From the NCBI GenBank assembly GCA_024684455.1, contig JAIKWU010000013.1, positions 1 through 64,000 of the forward strand: 64,000 nt of DNA. Direction: 5' to 3'. Position numbers and translations under genes: made by a program. The DNA comes from Bacteroidaceae bacterium (lineage in GTDB: Bacteria > Bacteroidota > Bacteroidia > Bacteroidales > Bacteroidaceae). Within the stretch, counting starts at the first letter, position 1, and each line of letters begins with the position of its first letter. Positions 42,859 through 51,323 of the stretch are shown piece after piece. The notes under the pieces were generated by a model. That model did not search any database and had not been told where the DNA came from. It saw only the letters and a program-made list of their open reading frames with translations.

Positions 42859-43736
42859 TGACCCCCACTACCACTCTTAAAAGTCTGTCCATCCGCATCT
42901 CGACGGATGGACTTTCTTTCTGTGTCTATACCCCTGCGGCAGAACAGCCCTACCGCTACGAACGCTTCGACGTGAAGCCTGTCGTCTCGATGGCTGCCAA
43001 CCTGAAGGAGGCTCTGCAGAGCGTCGATGTGCTCCAGGCGCAGTATCAGCGCGTAAACGTGCTAGTATCGACACCGATGTTCACCACCGTGCCCACGGTC
43101 GCCTTCGACCGTGAGCACATTGCCGACACGTTCAACTTTACCTTCTGCGGAAGCACGTCGCCCTCACAGGGCACCCACTCAGTCCTCACCGAGCAGCAAC
43201 ACATCTCCTACAACGTCCTGCGTCGCAGCGGCATCGCCATCATCTTCGGACTCGACCGCAACGTCTATCAACTGCTGCACGACGACTTCCCAAGGGCACG
43301 CTTCTACGCCGCTGCCTCAACGCTGATAGAGTTCTTCAGCGAACGCAGCATGATTGGCACCGGCCGCAAGATGTACGCCTACATACACGACCAGGCACGG
43401 CTGCAAGCCAGCGGCATCAACTCGGGCATGATGACCCTCTACTGCTTCGACCAGGGACGCCTGCTCTACGTCAACACCTACAACGTGCGCGGCATGAACG
43501 ACTGCCAGTACTACCTGTTGCAGGTGTGGAAAAACCTCGGCTTCGACCAGTTGGACGACAGCCTCGTCATCGTGGAAGATACGCTTCGTCCCACTGGCGG
43601 CAAGGACGACGTGGCACACAAACTCGGCAGCAAACTCGGCTATTTCATCAAGCAGACCTCTGTCATCGAGCCCAGCGACACGAAGATGAACGGCATTCCC
43701 TACGACCTGCAGACCCTCCTCGTCTGCGGCTTCTAA
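42858..43736 (+). CDS. DUF3822 family protein
   Basis: A 292-residue cytoplasmic protein with SIRISTDGLSFCVY at the start, VNVLVSTPMFTTVPTVAFDR, and LLYVNTYNVRGMNDCQYYLL. The family is Bacteroidota-specific and has an actin-like (ASKHA) type fold in my recollection. Its function is unknown. It sits between the hypothetical gene and rsmD, with 2 nt before rsmD. Confidence 0.82.
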   Translation: MTPTTTLKSLSIRISTDGLSFCVYTPAAEQPYRYERFDVKPVVSMAANLKEALQSVDVLQAQYQRVNVLVSTPMFTTVPTVAFDREHIADTFNFTFCGSTSPSQGTHSVLTEQQHISYNVLRRSGIAIIFGLDRNVYQLLHDDFPRARFYAAASTLIEFFSERSMIGTGRKMYAYIHDQARLQASGINSGMMTLYCFDQGRLLYVNTYNVRGMNDCQYYLLQVWKNLGFDQLDDSLVIVEDTLRPTGGKDDVAHKLGSKLGYFIKQTSVIEPSDTKMNGIPYDLQTLLVCGF

Positions 43737-43738
43737 TC

Positions 43739-44281
43739 ATGCGTATCATCGGCGGCAAATACAAACACAAGCGATTCGACGTACCTACCACGTTCAAGGC
43801 ACGTCCGACCACCGATTTTGCCAAGGAAAGCCTGTTCAACATCCTCATGCACAGCGGCTACACCGACTTCGACGCCGCCCCCAATGCGCTCGACCTCTTC
43901 GCAGGTACCGGCAGCATCTCGCTCGAACTACTCTCGCGCGGATGCGGCTCCGTCGTCAGCATCGAGAAGGACTACCGCCACTGGCAGTTCCTACAGCGCA
44001 TCTGCCGCGAACTCGGCGACCCTGCCTGGCATCCACTCCACGCCGATGTATTCAAATATGTATCGCGCGCGCGAGGAAACCAATTTCATATCATCTTTGC
44101 CGACCCACCCTACGCCCTCGAAAACCTACGCTCGCTGCCCGACCTTGTGTTCGGGAACGAACTGCTTGCCGAAGGCGGCGTCTTCATCCTCGAACACGGC
44201 AAATCGGATGACTTCAGCCAACATCCCCGCTTCACTGAGCACCGCTCATACGGCTCCGTCAACTTCACCTTTTTTCAGTAG
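43739..44281 (+). CDS. rsmD: 16S rRNA (guanine(966)-N2)-methyltransferase
   Basis: Methylates G966 of 16S rRNA with SAM. The 180 residues begin MRIIGGKYKHKRFDVP, the family start. The SAM motif is ALDLFAGTGSISLELLSRG and the catalytic motif IIFADPPYAL (DPPY). An upstream extension of the frame to 43526 lies inside the DUF3822 gene and is rejected. It is the last gene of this three-gene run. Confidence 0.95.
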   Translation: MRIIGGKYKHKRFDVPTTFKARPTTDFAKESLFNILMHSGYTDFDAAPNALDLFAGTGSISLELLSRGCGSVVSIEKDYRHWQFLQRICRELGDPAWHPLHADVFKYVSRARGNQFHIIFADPPYALENLRSLPDLVFGNELLAEGGVFILEHGKSDDFSQHPRFTEHRSYGSVNFTFFQ

Positions 44282-44292
44282 TCAAACAACCA

Positions 44293-44375
44293 CGCCAAGT
44301 ACTTAGAAAAAATACGCTAAGCACTTGGCGTGAAATCTCCAAGCACTTGGCGTAAAAATTCCAAGCACTTAGCCT
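44293..44375. repeat. Four-unit 22-bp-phased palindrome array, family B (copy B3)
   Basis: Units start at 44293, 44315, 44337 and 44359: CGCCAAGTACTTAGAAA, CGCTAAGCACTTGGCGT, CTCCAAGCACTTGGCGT, TTCCAAGCACTTAGCCT. It is more diverged than B1 and B2 but has the same four units and the same spacing. It lies 38 bp upstream of the -33 box of manA. Confidence 0.88.
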
Positions 44376-44412
44376 TGTTTTTGCTCTACCCTCCGCTTTT
44401 ACATAAAAATCC

Positions 44413-44443
44413 TTTGAAATGTGCGAAAAACTCGCTAATTTTG
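44413..44443 (+). promoter_or_regulatory. Bacteroidota-type promoter for manA
   Basis: A -33 TTTG (44413-44416) and -7 TAATTTTG (44436-44443) are separated by 19 bp, 27 bp before the ATG. Confidence 0.7.
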
Positions 44444-44470
44444 TAGGCGAAACGAAGACAAGACCAAACA

Positions 44471-45475
44471 ATGGAACGATTGTATCCGCTGCTATTTGAG
44501 CAAAATCTGTTTGAGAAGGTGTGGGGCGGCCGGAGGCTGAAACCGCTGAAGGGACTGCCTGCCGACGACGAGCCTATCGGCGAGAGTTGGGAGGTGAGTG
44601 CTGTCGAAGGCAAGGAGTCGGTGGTCAGCAACGGACCGCTGCGTGGAAAGACGCTGCGCAAACTAACCACAGACTATGGTGCCGACCTGCTCGGTCGGAA
44701 GGTGCAGGAGATGTACGGCGATCGTTTCCCGCTACTCATCAAACTGATTGATGCAGAGAAGGACCTTTCGGTTCAGGTGCATCCCGACAACGACCTTGCG
44801 ATGCAACGTCACCAGTCGCTGGGAAAAACGGAGATGTGGTTTGTGATGGATGCGACGGAGACGGCTTTTCTGTATAGCGGTTTCAAGTCGCGCATCAACA
44901 AGGAAGAGTATAAACGGCGTGTGGAGGACGGGAGCATTACGGATGTCTTGCAGCGGCATGAGGTGAAACGCGGCGACGTGTTCTTCCTGCCAGCGGGTCG
45001 CATCCACGCCATCGGCGGAGGCACGATGGTGGCGGAGGTGCAGCAGAGCAGCGACGTGACGTACCGTATCTTCGACTACAACCGCCCTGGTCTTGACGGC
45101 CGTCCGCGCGAACTGCACACCGAACTGGCTGAGGATGCCATCGACTATACTGTATATAATTCCTACCTGACGAACTATACGGAGCGTGTGAACAAGCCTG
45201 TCGCGCTGACCGAATGCCCATACTTCACGGTGAAGATTCACAATGTGACCCGTGCGTTCCACCGCAAGTTGTTCAAGTACGACTCGTTCATTGCCTACCT
45301 GTGTCTCGAAGGCGAATGTGCCGTGGTGCCAGTGAGCGACAAGAACAATGCAGTCATTCTTCGACGCGGAGGTACATGCCTCGTTCCTGCGTGTGACGCC
45401 GACCTCCATCTCGTGCCGAAAGACCAGACTGCGAAGATTCTGGAGGTGTATATCGACAACAAACACTTTAATTAA
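44471..45475 (+). CDS. manA: Mannose-6-phosphate isomerase (type I)
   Basis: Interconverts fructose-6-P and mannose-6-P, feeding GDP-mannose synthesis or mannose use. The 334-residue, short-form cupin enzyme has the metal motif SVQVHPDND (residues about 98-106) and GKTEMWFVMD. The later metal and active-site motif reads FFLPAGRIHAIGGG, followed by QSSDVTYRIFDYNR. Mannan breakdown (GH26) and a polyprenol-mannose-type transferase are encoded nearby. It is preceded by array B3 and its own promoter. Confidence 0.95.
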   Translation: MERLYPLLFEQNLFEKVWGGRRLKPLKGLPADDEPIGESWEVSAVEGKESVVSNGPLRGKTLRKLTTDYGADLLGRKVQEMYGDRFPLLIKLIDAEKDLSVQVHPDNDLAMQRHQSLGKTEMWFVMDATETAFLYSGFKSRINKEEYKRRVEDGSITDVLQRHEVKRGDVFFLPAGRIHAIGGGTMVAEVQQSSDVTYRIFDYNRPGLDGRPRELHTELAEDAIDYTVYNSYLTNYTERVNKPVALTECPYFTVKIHNVTRAFHRKLFKYDSFIAYLCLEGECAVVPVSDKNNAVILRRGGTCLVPACDADLHLVPKDQTAKILEVYIDNKHFN

Positions 45476-45477
45476 AA

Positions 45478-45523
45478 GACCCTCCCCCCCTGCCCCTCCC
45501 TGAATGGAGGGGAGTGGTTACTT
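45478..45523. repeat. Half copy of the GC-rich GACCC palindrome between manA and aroB
   Basis: A GACCC edge, a CCCCTCCCTGAATGGAGGGG hairpin and a GTGGTTACTT tail match the left half of the double-hairpin element. It fills most of the 66-bp gap. Confidence 0.75.
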
Positions 45524-45541
45524 TAAGAACTCAAAATATCC

Positions 45542-46585
45542 ATGCAGAACGTCATATTTTCAACCGACATTCAGCAGACACTCAGCCAGGCTATCAGCCA
45601 GGTGAAACACGACCGCCTGTTCGTGCTTTGCGACGATGTGACGGCCAAGATGTGTTGGCCCGTCGTCAGCGAATTGTTACCGAAGCCCATCATCATCGGT
45701 TCGACCGATACCCATAAGACACTCGACACGCTGGCTTCGGTATGGACGGCTCTGCAAGAGGGCGGAGCCACACGTCACAGCCTGATGGTCAACCTCGGCG
45801 GCGGCATGGTGACGGACCTCGGCGGATTTGCTGCTTCGACGTTCAAACGCGGCATCCACTACATCAACGTACCGACAACGCTGCTCGCCCAAGTCGATGC
45901 CTCGGTTGGCGGAAAGACGGGCATCAACTTCGGCGGACTGAAGAACGAAGTCGGAGTGTTCAGCGAAGCCGATGCCGTCATCATCGACACCTGTTTTCTC
46001 CGCACACTCGACCATAAAAACCTGCTCAGCGGCTATGCCGAAATGCTGAAGCATGGGCTAATTTCCAACCGCGAGCATCTCAGCGAATTGCTGAGTTTAG
46101 TACGTTGCGATGACATCGCAACGAACGAGACGCTTGACCGACTCCTCGCCTCAAGCGTGGGTGTGAAGCAGCGCATCGTCGAGCAGGACCCGCACGAGCA
46201 GAACCTGCGTAAGGCCCTGAACCTCGGTCATACCTTCGGTCATGCTTTCGAGAGTTTCGCGATGACGTCGGAACACCCTATCCTGCACGGCTATGCAGTG
46301 GCCTTCGGACTTGTCTGCGAGCTGTATCTGTCGTGTGTGAAGTGCGGCTTTCCGACCGGCGTCATGCGTCAGGTCGTCCAGTTCATCAAGGAGCATTACG
46401 GCACATTCTCCTACACCTGCGACGACTACCCCACCCTTTTCTCCCTGATGAAGCACGACAAAAAGAACGTAGGCGACACCATCAACTTCACCCTTCTTGC
46501 CAACGTGGGCGAACTGCGCCTCAACCAGACGGCTTCCAGAAAGGAAATCGAAGAGGCTCTCGACTTTCTTCGCGACGGGTTGTAG
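45542..46585 (+). CDS. aroB: 3-dehydroquinate synthase
   Basis: Second step of the shikimate pathway, NAD- and Zn/Co-dependent. The 347 residues contain the NAD loop NLGGGMVTDLGGFAASTFKR and VPTTLLAQVDASVGGKTGIN. Metal ligands are in GYAEMLKHGL, LGHTFGHAFE and the following PILHGYAVAFG. The ATG at 45542 is used; an upstream in-frame ATG at 45514 lies in the repeat. It ends 12 nt from the stop of the convergent TonB receptor gene. Confidence 0.96.
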   Translation: MQNVIFSTDIQQTLSQAISQVKHDRLFVLCDDVTAKMCWPVVSELLPKPIIIGSTDTHKTLDTLASVWTALQEGGATRHSLMVNLGGGMVTDLGGFAASTFKRGIHYINVPTTLLAQVDASVGGKTGINFGGLKNEVGVFSEADAVIIDTCFLRTLDHKNLLSGYAEMLKHGLISNREHLSELLSLVRCDDIATNETLDRLLASSVGVKQRIVEQDPHEQNLRKALNLGHTFGHAFESFAMTSEHPILHGYAVAFGLVCELYLSCVKCGFPTGVMRQVVQFIKEHYGTFSYTCDDYPTLFSLMKHDKKNVGDTINFTLLANVGELRLNQTASRKEIEEALDFLRDGL

Positions 46586-46597
46586 TTTTCTCCTTTC

Positions 46598-49150
46598 TTA
46601 GAGTTTGGGCGTCGAAAGCCCTGAGCCTTCTGAGTACGTCTGCTTCAGTTGGGCATCCTTGATTTTGCGACCGACGTGAAAGTTCCACGTAACGGTAAGA
46701 TTGGCTATAATCGGGTTTGTTAGATAAGTTTGCGTGTAGCGGAAACCCTCGCCAAACCAAGTAGTGCGCGTATTGTGGTAAAGTAAATAATTGACCTGTG
46801 CGTTGAGACTGAGGCGACCACCCAGCAATGTGAGCGAAGCGCCAGGGTTAGCAAAGACGTAGGGTTCACCTTCGCCACCGAGCATGTGCGGCTTTGTTCT
46901 TGCTGCAAACATGAGGCTAAGGCTCAACGTCGGCGTTACGCGCCACTGGTGATAGCTGCTCAGCATACCATCAAAAGTTTCCAAGCGCAATGTTCCTGCA
47001 TCCTTGAAGTTATACTCTGCCGAAAGCGAGGTATTCACGAACCACACACGAGGAATGAGATAACCGCTCTTGGAAAGAGTGCTATACACACGCCATGAAC
47101 GTCCGATGTTCTCAGGACGTGTAAACCATACGTCAGGGTCTTCTGCACTCTGATGCAGAAGCACTACCGTCTCGCGGTTATAGTAATAAGCGCCAAAGGT
47201 GATTTGCGTATGATAGTTGTGTGCATATTCTGCATCAAATACATAGTGCCGTTCATCCTTCAAGTGTGGATTGCCCGTGCTGTACAAACGGGGCGAGATA
47301 TATTCAACAGTAGGCGTAAAATAGTTGTAGTTCGGTGTGGAATGACTTTGCATGTAGCTCAGTTGAAGCATGCGTCCTTTGTTTTTGTCGATGTGCCACG
47401 TCATGCGCAACCAAGGATTCAACCCGCCACTCGGACGCGTAAAACTTGCTTCGGGATGCAGGCGGTCTGTACGTTTCGTAGGATAATGGGAGTAGTGAAG
47501 CCATGCTGAAAGCCCCACGTTGCCCAGTTGAATGTCATATTCCGCACTGGCAGAATAACTCAGGACATCCTCATAAAAACTCTGCTCGCGCAACTGACTA
47601 AGGGTAGCATCGCAAATGCCTTCGTGGCGGTAGTCGTTATGAGCAGTTCCGCCGCTAAGGCTCAATGAAAGCGTCTGCTGTCTGTCCAGATGAAGATTCA
47701 GACTGGCATTGATGCCAAAACGGTTTTGCAGTTCACGGACATGCGCCAAACTGACGATGCCGCTGTCGTAGGTATCGTCGGTCAAAATGTGACGTCCAGA
47801 GTGCGTCACCTGCACATTCAGTTCGTGCCCCGGTCCTTCGTCCTGCTGACCGAACGAGTGGCTGAAACTGGCACCGACGGAGTAGCCGCGGTATAGTTGT
47901 TCTTCAAGCGTACCGAGGTAGGAACTCACACCATGCGTGTCGTTGCGGTCCTTGCTCTTGTATAGCGTAACCGAACCGTAGGCCTGTACCTCCGTCTGCG
48001 GCGATACTTCGTAGCGGTAGCTGAGACGGTCGTCCACTTTGGCAGGACGAAGGAAACGGCTTTGTATCTCACAACGTTCTGTCTTGGCAGGCCACTCATC
48101 AACACGTGCCTGATGTTTACGGTTGTCGTAATGACTGACGCTGGCGTAGTTATAAAGCGAATGATGTCCCTGACGCAATAGCAGCGTGCCGACAGGATTG
48201 GCCTCCAATGTCCCATACTCGTCCTGCTTATGTTGATAGCGTAACGAGCCAAGCAGTCCCAGTTCGTTACGCAGCACAATGCGCAATATGCACGCCATGG
48301 TGGCGCCGTATTTGATGTCGGGCGAGCGCACAACTTCTATCCGTTGAATCAAATCGAGCGGCAAGTTACGCAGTTCGTCAAGGGTAATCTGTTGCTTGTC
48401 CATTTCGATGATGACGCCAGGGCTGCCCGCAATCTGCAATTTATCTTCAAGCAAAATCACACCAGGAATGGTGTTGAGGAAGTTGTCCATTACCTGACCT
48501 TCTGCCAGCGGATTGCCATGGACACGCACCACGAGGTCGCCGTTGTCGTTACGTTCGACGAAGCGACCTGTTACTTCCACACCGTTAATAGTAAATGCTT
48601 CTGAATGCATGGCGACATTCCCGAGGTCGGCAGTAGTTGTCATTGTGAGCCACAGCGTGCGAAAACCGAGACAGGAGATGCGCAGCAAGCCTTCTGTTGC
48701 CATGGTCGGCACGACGAAGTAGCCGCCTTCGTTGCTGATGCCGGCAGCCACAAAAGAAGAGTCGGCAGGCGACAACAGCGTGACGTCTGCAAAGGGCACA
48801 GACTGTTCGCGTTCGTCGATGAGCCGGCCCGTTAGGTGCGGCATGTCCCTGTGCATGACTTCCACATAGATTTCGTCGAGGCTGCTCACGACCATGCGCA
48901 CGGGATAGAATCCGATGAGCTGGCGGATGGCTTCGGGCACGGTACGATCATGCACGTCGAGCGACACGCGAAAATCTTCAAGGTCATTGTAGATGAAAAC
49001 GATGGTGTAGCGGTCGGTCTGCGCCTGCAAGTACTTCAGCGCCTCGGCCATGCTGACGTTCCGGAAGTCGTGCGTGATGCGCTGAGCCGTCACCGACAAA
49101 GTGAAACAAGCAGCATGAAGCGTGAAGAGAAGAACAAGGATGCGTTTCAT
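46598..49150 (-). CDS. TonB-dependent receptor with N-terminal STN domain
   Basis: An 850-residue outer-membrane receptor. It has a signal peptide ending at SVTAQ. A secretin/TonB N-terminal (STN) signalling domain follows at about 25-95 (VSMAEALKYLQAQTDRYTIV). A CarboxypepD_reg domain spans about 105-185 (LTGRLIDEREQSVPFADVTL). The plug contains VMDNFLNTIPGVILLEDKLQ with RIEVVRSPDIKYGATMACIL, and a 22-strand-type barrel follows. The STN domain usually touches an anti-sigma factor, and that gene pair lies directly upstream (overlap of 4 nt). The substrate is unknown and no SusD partner is present. Confidence 0.9.
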   Translation of the reverse strand: MKRILVLLFTLHAACFTLSVTAQRITHDFRNVSMAEALKYLQAQTDRYTIVFIYNDLEDFRVSLDVHDRTVPEAIRQLIGFYPVRMVVSSLDEIYVEVMHRDMPHLTGRLIDEREQSVPFADVTLLSPADSSFVAAGISNEGGYFVVPTMATEGLLRISCLGFRTLWLTMTTTADLGNVAMHSEAFTINGVEVTGRFVERNDNGDLVVRVHGNPLAEGQVMDNFLNTIPGVILLEDKLQIAGSPGVIIEMDKQQITLDELRNLPLDLIQRIEVVRSPDIKYGATMACILRIVLRNELGLLGSLRYQHKQDEYGTLEANPVGTLLLRQGHHSLYNYASVSHYDNRKHQARVDEWPAKTERCEIQSRFLRPAKVDDRLSYRYEVSPQTEVQAYGSVTLYKSKDRNDTHGVSSYLGTLEEQLYRGYSVGASFSHSFGQQDEGPGHELNVQVTHSGRHILTDDTYDSGIVSLAHVRELQNRFGINASLNLHLDRQQTLSLSLSGGTAHNDYRHEGICDATLSQLREQSFYEDVLSYSASAEYDIQLGNVGLSAWLHYSHYPTKRTDRLHPEASFTRPSGGLNPWLRMTWHIDKNKGRMLQLSYMQSHSTPNYNYFTPTVEYISPRLYSTGNPHLKDERHYVFDAEYAHNYHTQITFGAYYYNRETVVLLHQSAEDPDVWFTRPENIGRSWRVYSTLSKSGYLIPRVWFVNTSLSAEYNFKDAGTLRLETFDGMLSSYHQWRVTPTLSLSLMFAARTKPHMLGGEGEPYVFANPGASLTLLGGRLSLNAQVNYLLYHNTRTTWFGEGFRYTQTYLTNPIIANLTVTWNFHVGRKIKDAQLKQTYSEGSGLSTPKL

Positions 49151-49788
49151 GGCTGTGTCTGCGGGTAGGATTCGACGAAGAGTGTGTCGTTCCTGAGTTG
49201 CAACCGAATGCGTTCAAACGTGTTGAGCATCTCCATCACTTTCTCTACTGTATAGTCGGCATTCCAGCGATAATAGAGGCGCAACTGTCTGACCTGTTCT
49301 TCGCGATAGAGCACATGGAGATGATAAACGTTGGCAAGTTCGTCGAGCATCTGTCCGAGTTCCACGTTATCGTAGAGTTTGTGTCCGACGGCAGGCGTGA
49401 GGCTGTCGGTATGGACAACCGCCAGAGAAGCAGGAAGCGGCGTCTCTGTCGGAGCGGACGTTCCCGTATGACGGATAACGTGCACTGCCGCCCAGGCGAT
49501 ACCGCCAACAAGGAACAGAAGGGCGACGACGGCAGCCACCTTATGCTGACAGCGTGTTTTCCGGAAGAACGGGCGTTTCCGTTGCTCTATGCGCTGCCAC
49601 TCGATCGCCAGCGTCTCGTCCGTAGCGCCTGCATCGGCATGGTCAGCCAGCAGGGCACTCTTGAGTTGCGACATCTCCTCATATAGCCTACGCTGGTCGG
49701 CATCGGCAAGCACTTGCTGCCAGTCGGTGTCACTGTACTTTTCGGGCTGTTCTATCATACGGAACAGCAGCGTTTCGTTCGTTATCAT
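49147..49788 (-). CDS. Anti-sigma factor-like membrane protein (DUF4974-type C-terminus)
   Basis: A 213-residue protein. The N-terminal cytoplasmic helices (about 1-75) are followed by one transmembrane segment (about 84-105, VAAVVALLFLVGGIAWAAVHVI). The periplasmic domain ends in YYRWNADYTVEKVMEMLNTF and a beta-rich tail (LRNDTLFVESYP), like the DUF4974/STN-like end of FecR proteins. The central FecR barrel is reduced or missing, since the periplasmic part is only about 105 residues. It overlaps the sigma gene by 4 nt (ATGA) and the receptor gene by 4 nt, a fully coupled sigma/anti-sigma/receptor operon. Confidence 0.78.
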   Translation of the reverse strand: MITNETLLFRMIEQPEKYSDTDWQQVLADADQRRLYEEMSQLKSALLADHADAGATDETLAIEWQRIEQRKRPFFRKTRCQHKVAAVVALLFLVGGIAWAAVHVIRHTGTSAPTETPLPASLAVVHTDSLTPAVGHKLYDNVELGQMLDELANVYHLHVLYREEQVRQLRLYYRWNADYTVEKVMEMLNTFERIRLQLRNDTLFVESYPQTQP

Positions 49789-50276
49789 GGCTTCTCCTTT
49801 TTGAAATGAACACGCAACTGGTCCAACGCACGGCGCAGATGTTTATAGACGGTGGTTTCGCTGACTTGCAGACGTTCGGCAATTTCGCGGAACTTCATCC
49901 CGTCACGAAAGTGCCAGAGGACGATGTCGCGACAGACGGGCGGCTGCAATGCCTGCACGCCTCGACGGAGCATTGCCCTGTCTTCGGCAGAGGGGACTGG
50001 TGTGTCTTCGTCTGTTTCCAGGGGCAATAGTCGTTGAACCCGTTCGCGCACCGAACGCCGACGCAATTCGCTTACACACCGCCTCCTCACGCTCTGAAGG
50101 AGGAAAGCACGTGCCGTCGCTGTGTCCAACAGGGACGTCCGTTCGAGCACACGCACGAAGACGTCGCCGACGACGTCGCGGCTCTCATCCTCGTCGTGCA
50201 GCATCGTCACCGCTAGACGATACATCTCGCGGTAATGTTGCTCAAACATCTGTCTTGCCTGTTCGCTGTGAACCAT
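49785..50276 (-). CDS. ECF-type RNA polymerase sigma factor
   Basis: About 163 residues from ATG 50276. Longer in-frame starts (up to 50495) would run through the promoter and the repeat array. Region 2 shows ARQMFEQHYREMYRLAVTML and SRDVVGDVFVRVLE. Region 4 shows LQPPVCRDIVLWHFRDGMKF and EIAERLQVSETTVYKHLRRA. It belongs to the cell-surface-signalling class in which receptor, anti-sigma and sigma form a chain, as in FecI/FecR/FecA. The genes follow in that functional order on the minus strand. Confidence 0.92.
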   Translation of the reverse strand: MVHSEQARQMFEQHYREMYRLAVTMLHDEDESRDVVGDVFVRVLERTSLLDTATARAFLLQSVRRRCVSELRRRSVRERVQRLLPLETDEDTPVPSAEDRAMLRRGVQALQPPVCRDIVLWHFRDGMKFREIAERLQVSETTVYKHLRRALDQLRVHFKKEKP

Positions 50277-50356
50277 ACACCTATATATACGCGCATAGGC
50301 GAATTTACTAAACCCTTCGTCGCTGTTTTTTCTGTTTCCCCATGTTTCGTTCTGTG

Positions 50357-50364
50357 CAAATATA
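50357..50364 (-). promoter_or_regulatory. -7 box for the ECF sigma operon
   Basis: TATATTTG (followed by C) on the minus strand matches TAnnTTTG, 80 bp before the ATG at 50276. The nearest TTTG is 16 bp upstream. The 421-bp gap 50277-50697 otherwise holds array A3 and the TetR promoter, and I see no further gene in it. Confidence 0.5.
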
Positions 50365-50431
50365 CGCATTTTTCCGCTGACAAACGTCGTTTGCACCACG
50401 GAAAATAAAGCACTGAAGAGTGCCCGATTTT

Positions 50432-50510
50432 GTGGCGCAGTACAAATAAATTCATACCACAGTACAAGTATAAGCATACCGCAGTACAAATTCATCTGTA
50501 CTGCGGTGCG
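50432..50510. repeat. Four-unit 22-bp-phased palindrome array, family A (copy A3, GTAC variant)
   Basis: Twelve-base units at 50432, 50454, 50476 and 50498 (GTGGCGCAGTAC, ATACCACAGTAC, ATACCGCAGTAC, GTACTGCGGTGC) are exactly 22 bp apart. All four carry GTAC where A1 and A2 mostly have GTGC or GTGT. The last two units form an 11-bp hairpin (ACCGCAGTACA with TGTACTGCGGT), followed by GCG and a run of seven T on the plus strand. It lies between the divergent sigma and tetR promoters. Confidence 0.9.
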
Positions 50511-50624
50511 TTTTTTTCGTAGGTAACAAGCAGTTTTTAGTATGCTAAAATGCCCTTAAAATGGCGGTTTACACTAAAATCTGTTAAATATGTGAGAAAG
50601 AGGGTGTTTTTTATTGAAAACTTT

Positions 50625-50655
50625 TTTGCGGATAATAGTTTTCTGCGTACCTTTG
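50625..50655 (+). promoter_or_regulatory. Bacteroidota-type promoter for the tetR-efflux operon
   Basis: A -33 TTTG (50625-50628) and -7 TACCTTTG (50648-50655) are separated by 19 bp, 42 bp before the tetR ATG. Confidence 0.75.
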
Positions 50656-50697
50656 CACCGTTTTTGATACATCAGACCCTTGTTAAGGTAGAAAGAA

Positions 50698-51317
50698 TGA
50701 GTGAGGACCAACAAAACCATCTGCGAGAACGCGTGCTGAAATACGCATTGAACGAGTTTCTGAAGCATGGCATCAAAAGCGTCAAGATGGACGACATTGC
50801 TGCCAACCTGCAGATGTCGAAGCGCACGCTTTATGAGATGTTCGATGACAAGGAGCACCTGCTTATTGAGAGCATCCGTCTGCAGCATCAAGAAAACCGT
50901 CTCAAAATCGAGGCTATTGCCCAACAAGCAGACAATCCGCTCGAAGTGTTTGCCAATGTCTTCAACATGAAACTGAACGAGTCACGTGGTGTCAGCCCGA
51001 AATTTCTCAGTGACCTCAATCGCTACGAAAGCATCCGACGCGGTTTCGAGGCTGAGAAGAAGACCCGCAACAACAAGACGCTCCACTTCATTGACCAGTG
51101 TGTCAAGCAGGGGCTGTTTCGAGACGACATTAACTACGCGCTTCTCGTCCGGATGATGGACGCCTGTCTGAGCACGATGATGGAAAAAGAGTTTTACAAG
51201 GACTTCCCCATCGACGACATCTACTACACTCTCTACGAGACGATGCTACGCAGCATCTGCACCCAACAAGGACGTGACATCCTGGATAAGAACATTAAAC
51301 AAAGAATAAACAGTTAA
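50698..51317 (+). CDS. TetR/AcrR-family transcriptional regulator
   Basis: A 206-residue repressor-type protein. The N-terminal helix-turn-helix (about 10-55) shows KYALNEFLKHGIKSVKMDDI followed by QMSKRTLYEMFDDKEHLL. The ligand-binding half is unlike any family I can name. The ATG at 50698 is used rather than an upstream in-frame start at 50550, which precedes the promoter. It is the first gene of the efflux operon (6 nt before the TolC-like gene) and most likely represses it in response to a transported compound. Confidence 0.92.
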
Positions 51318-51323
51318 TCCTAT

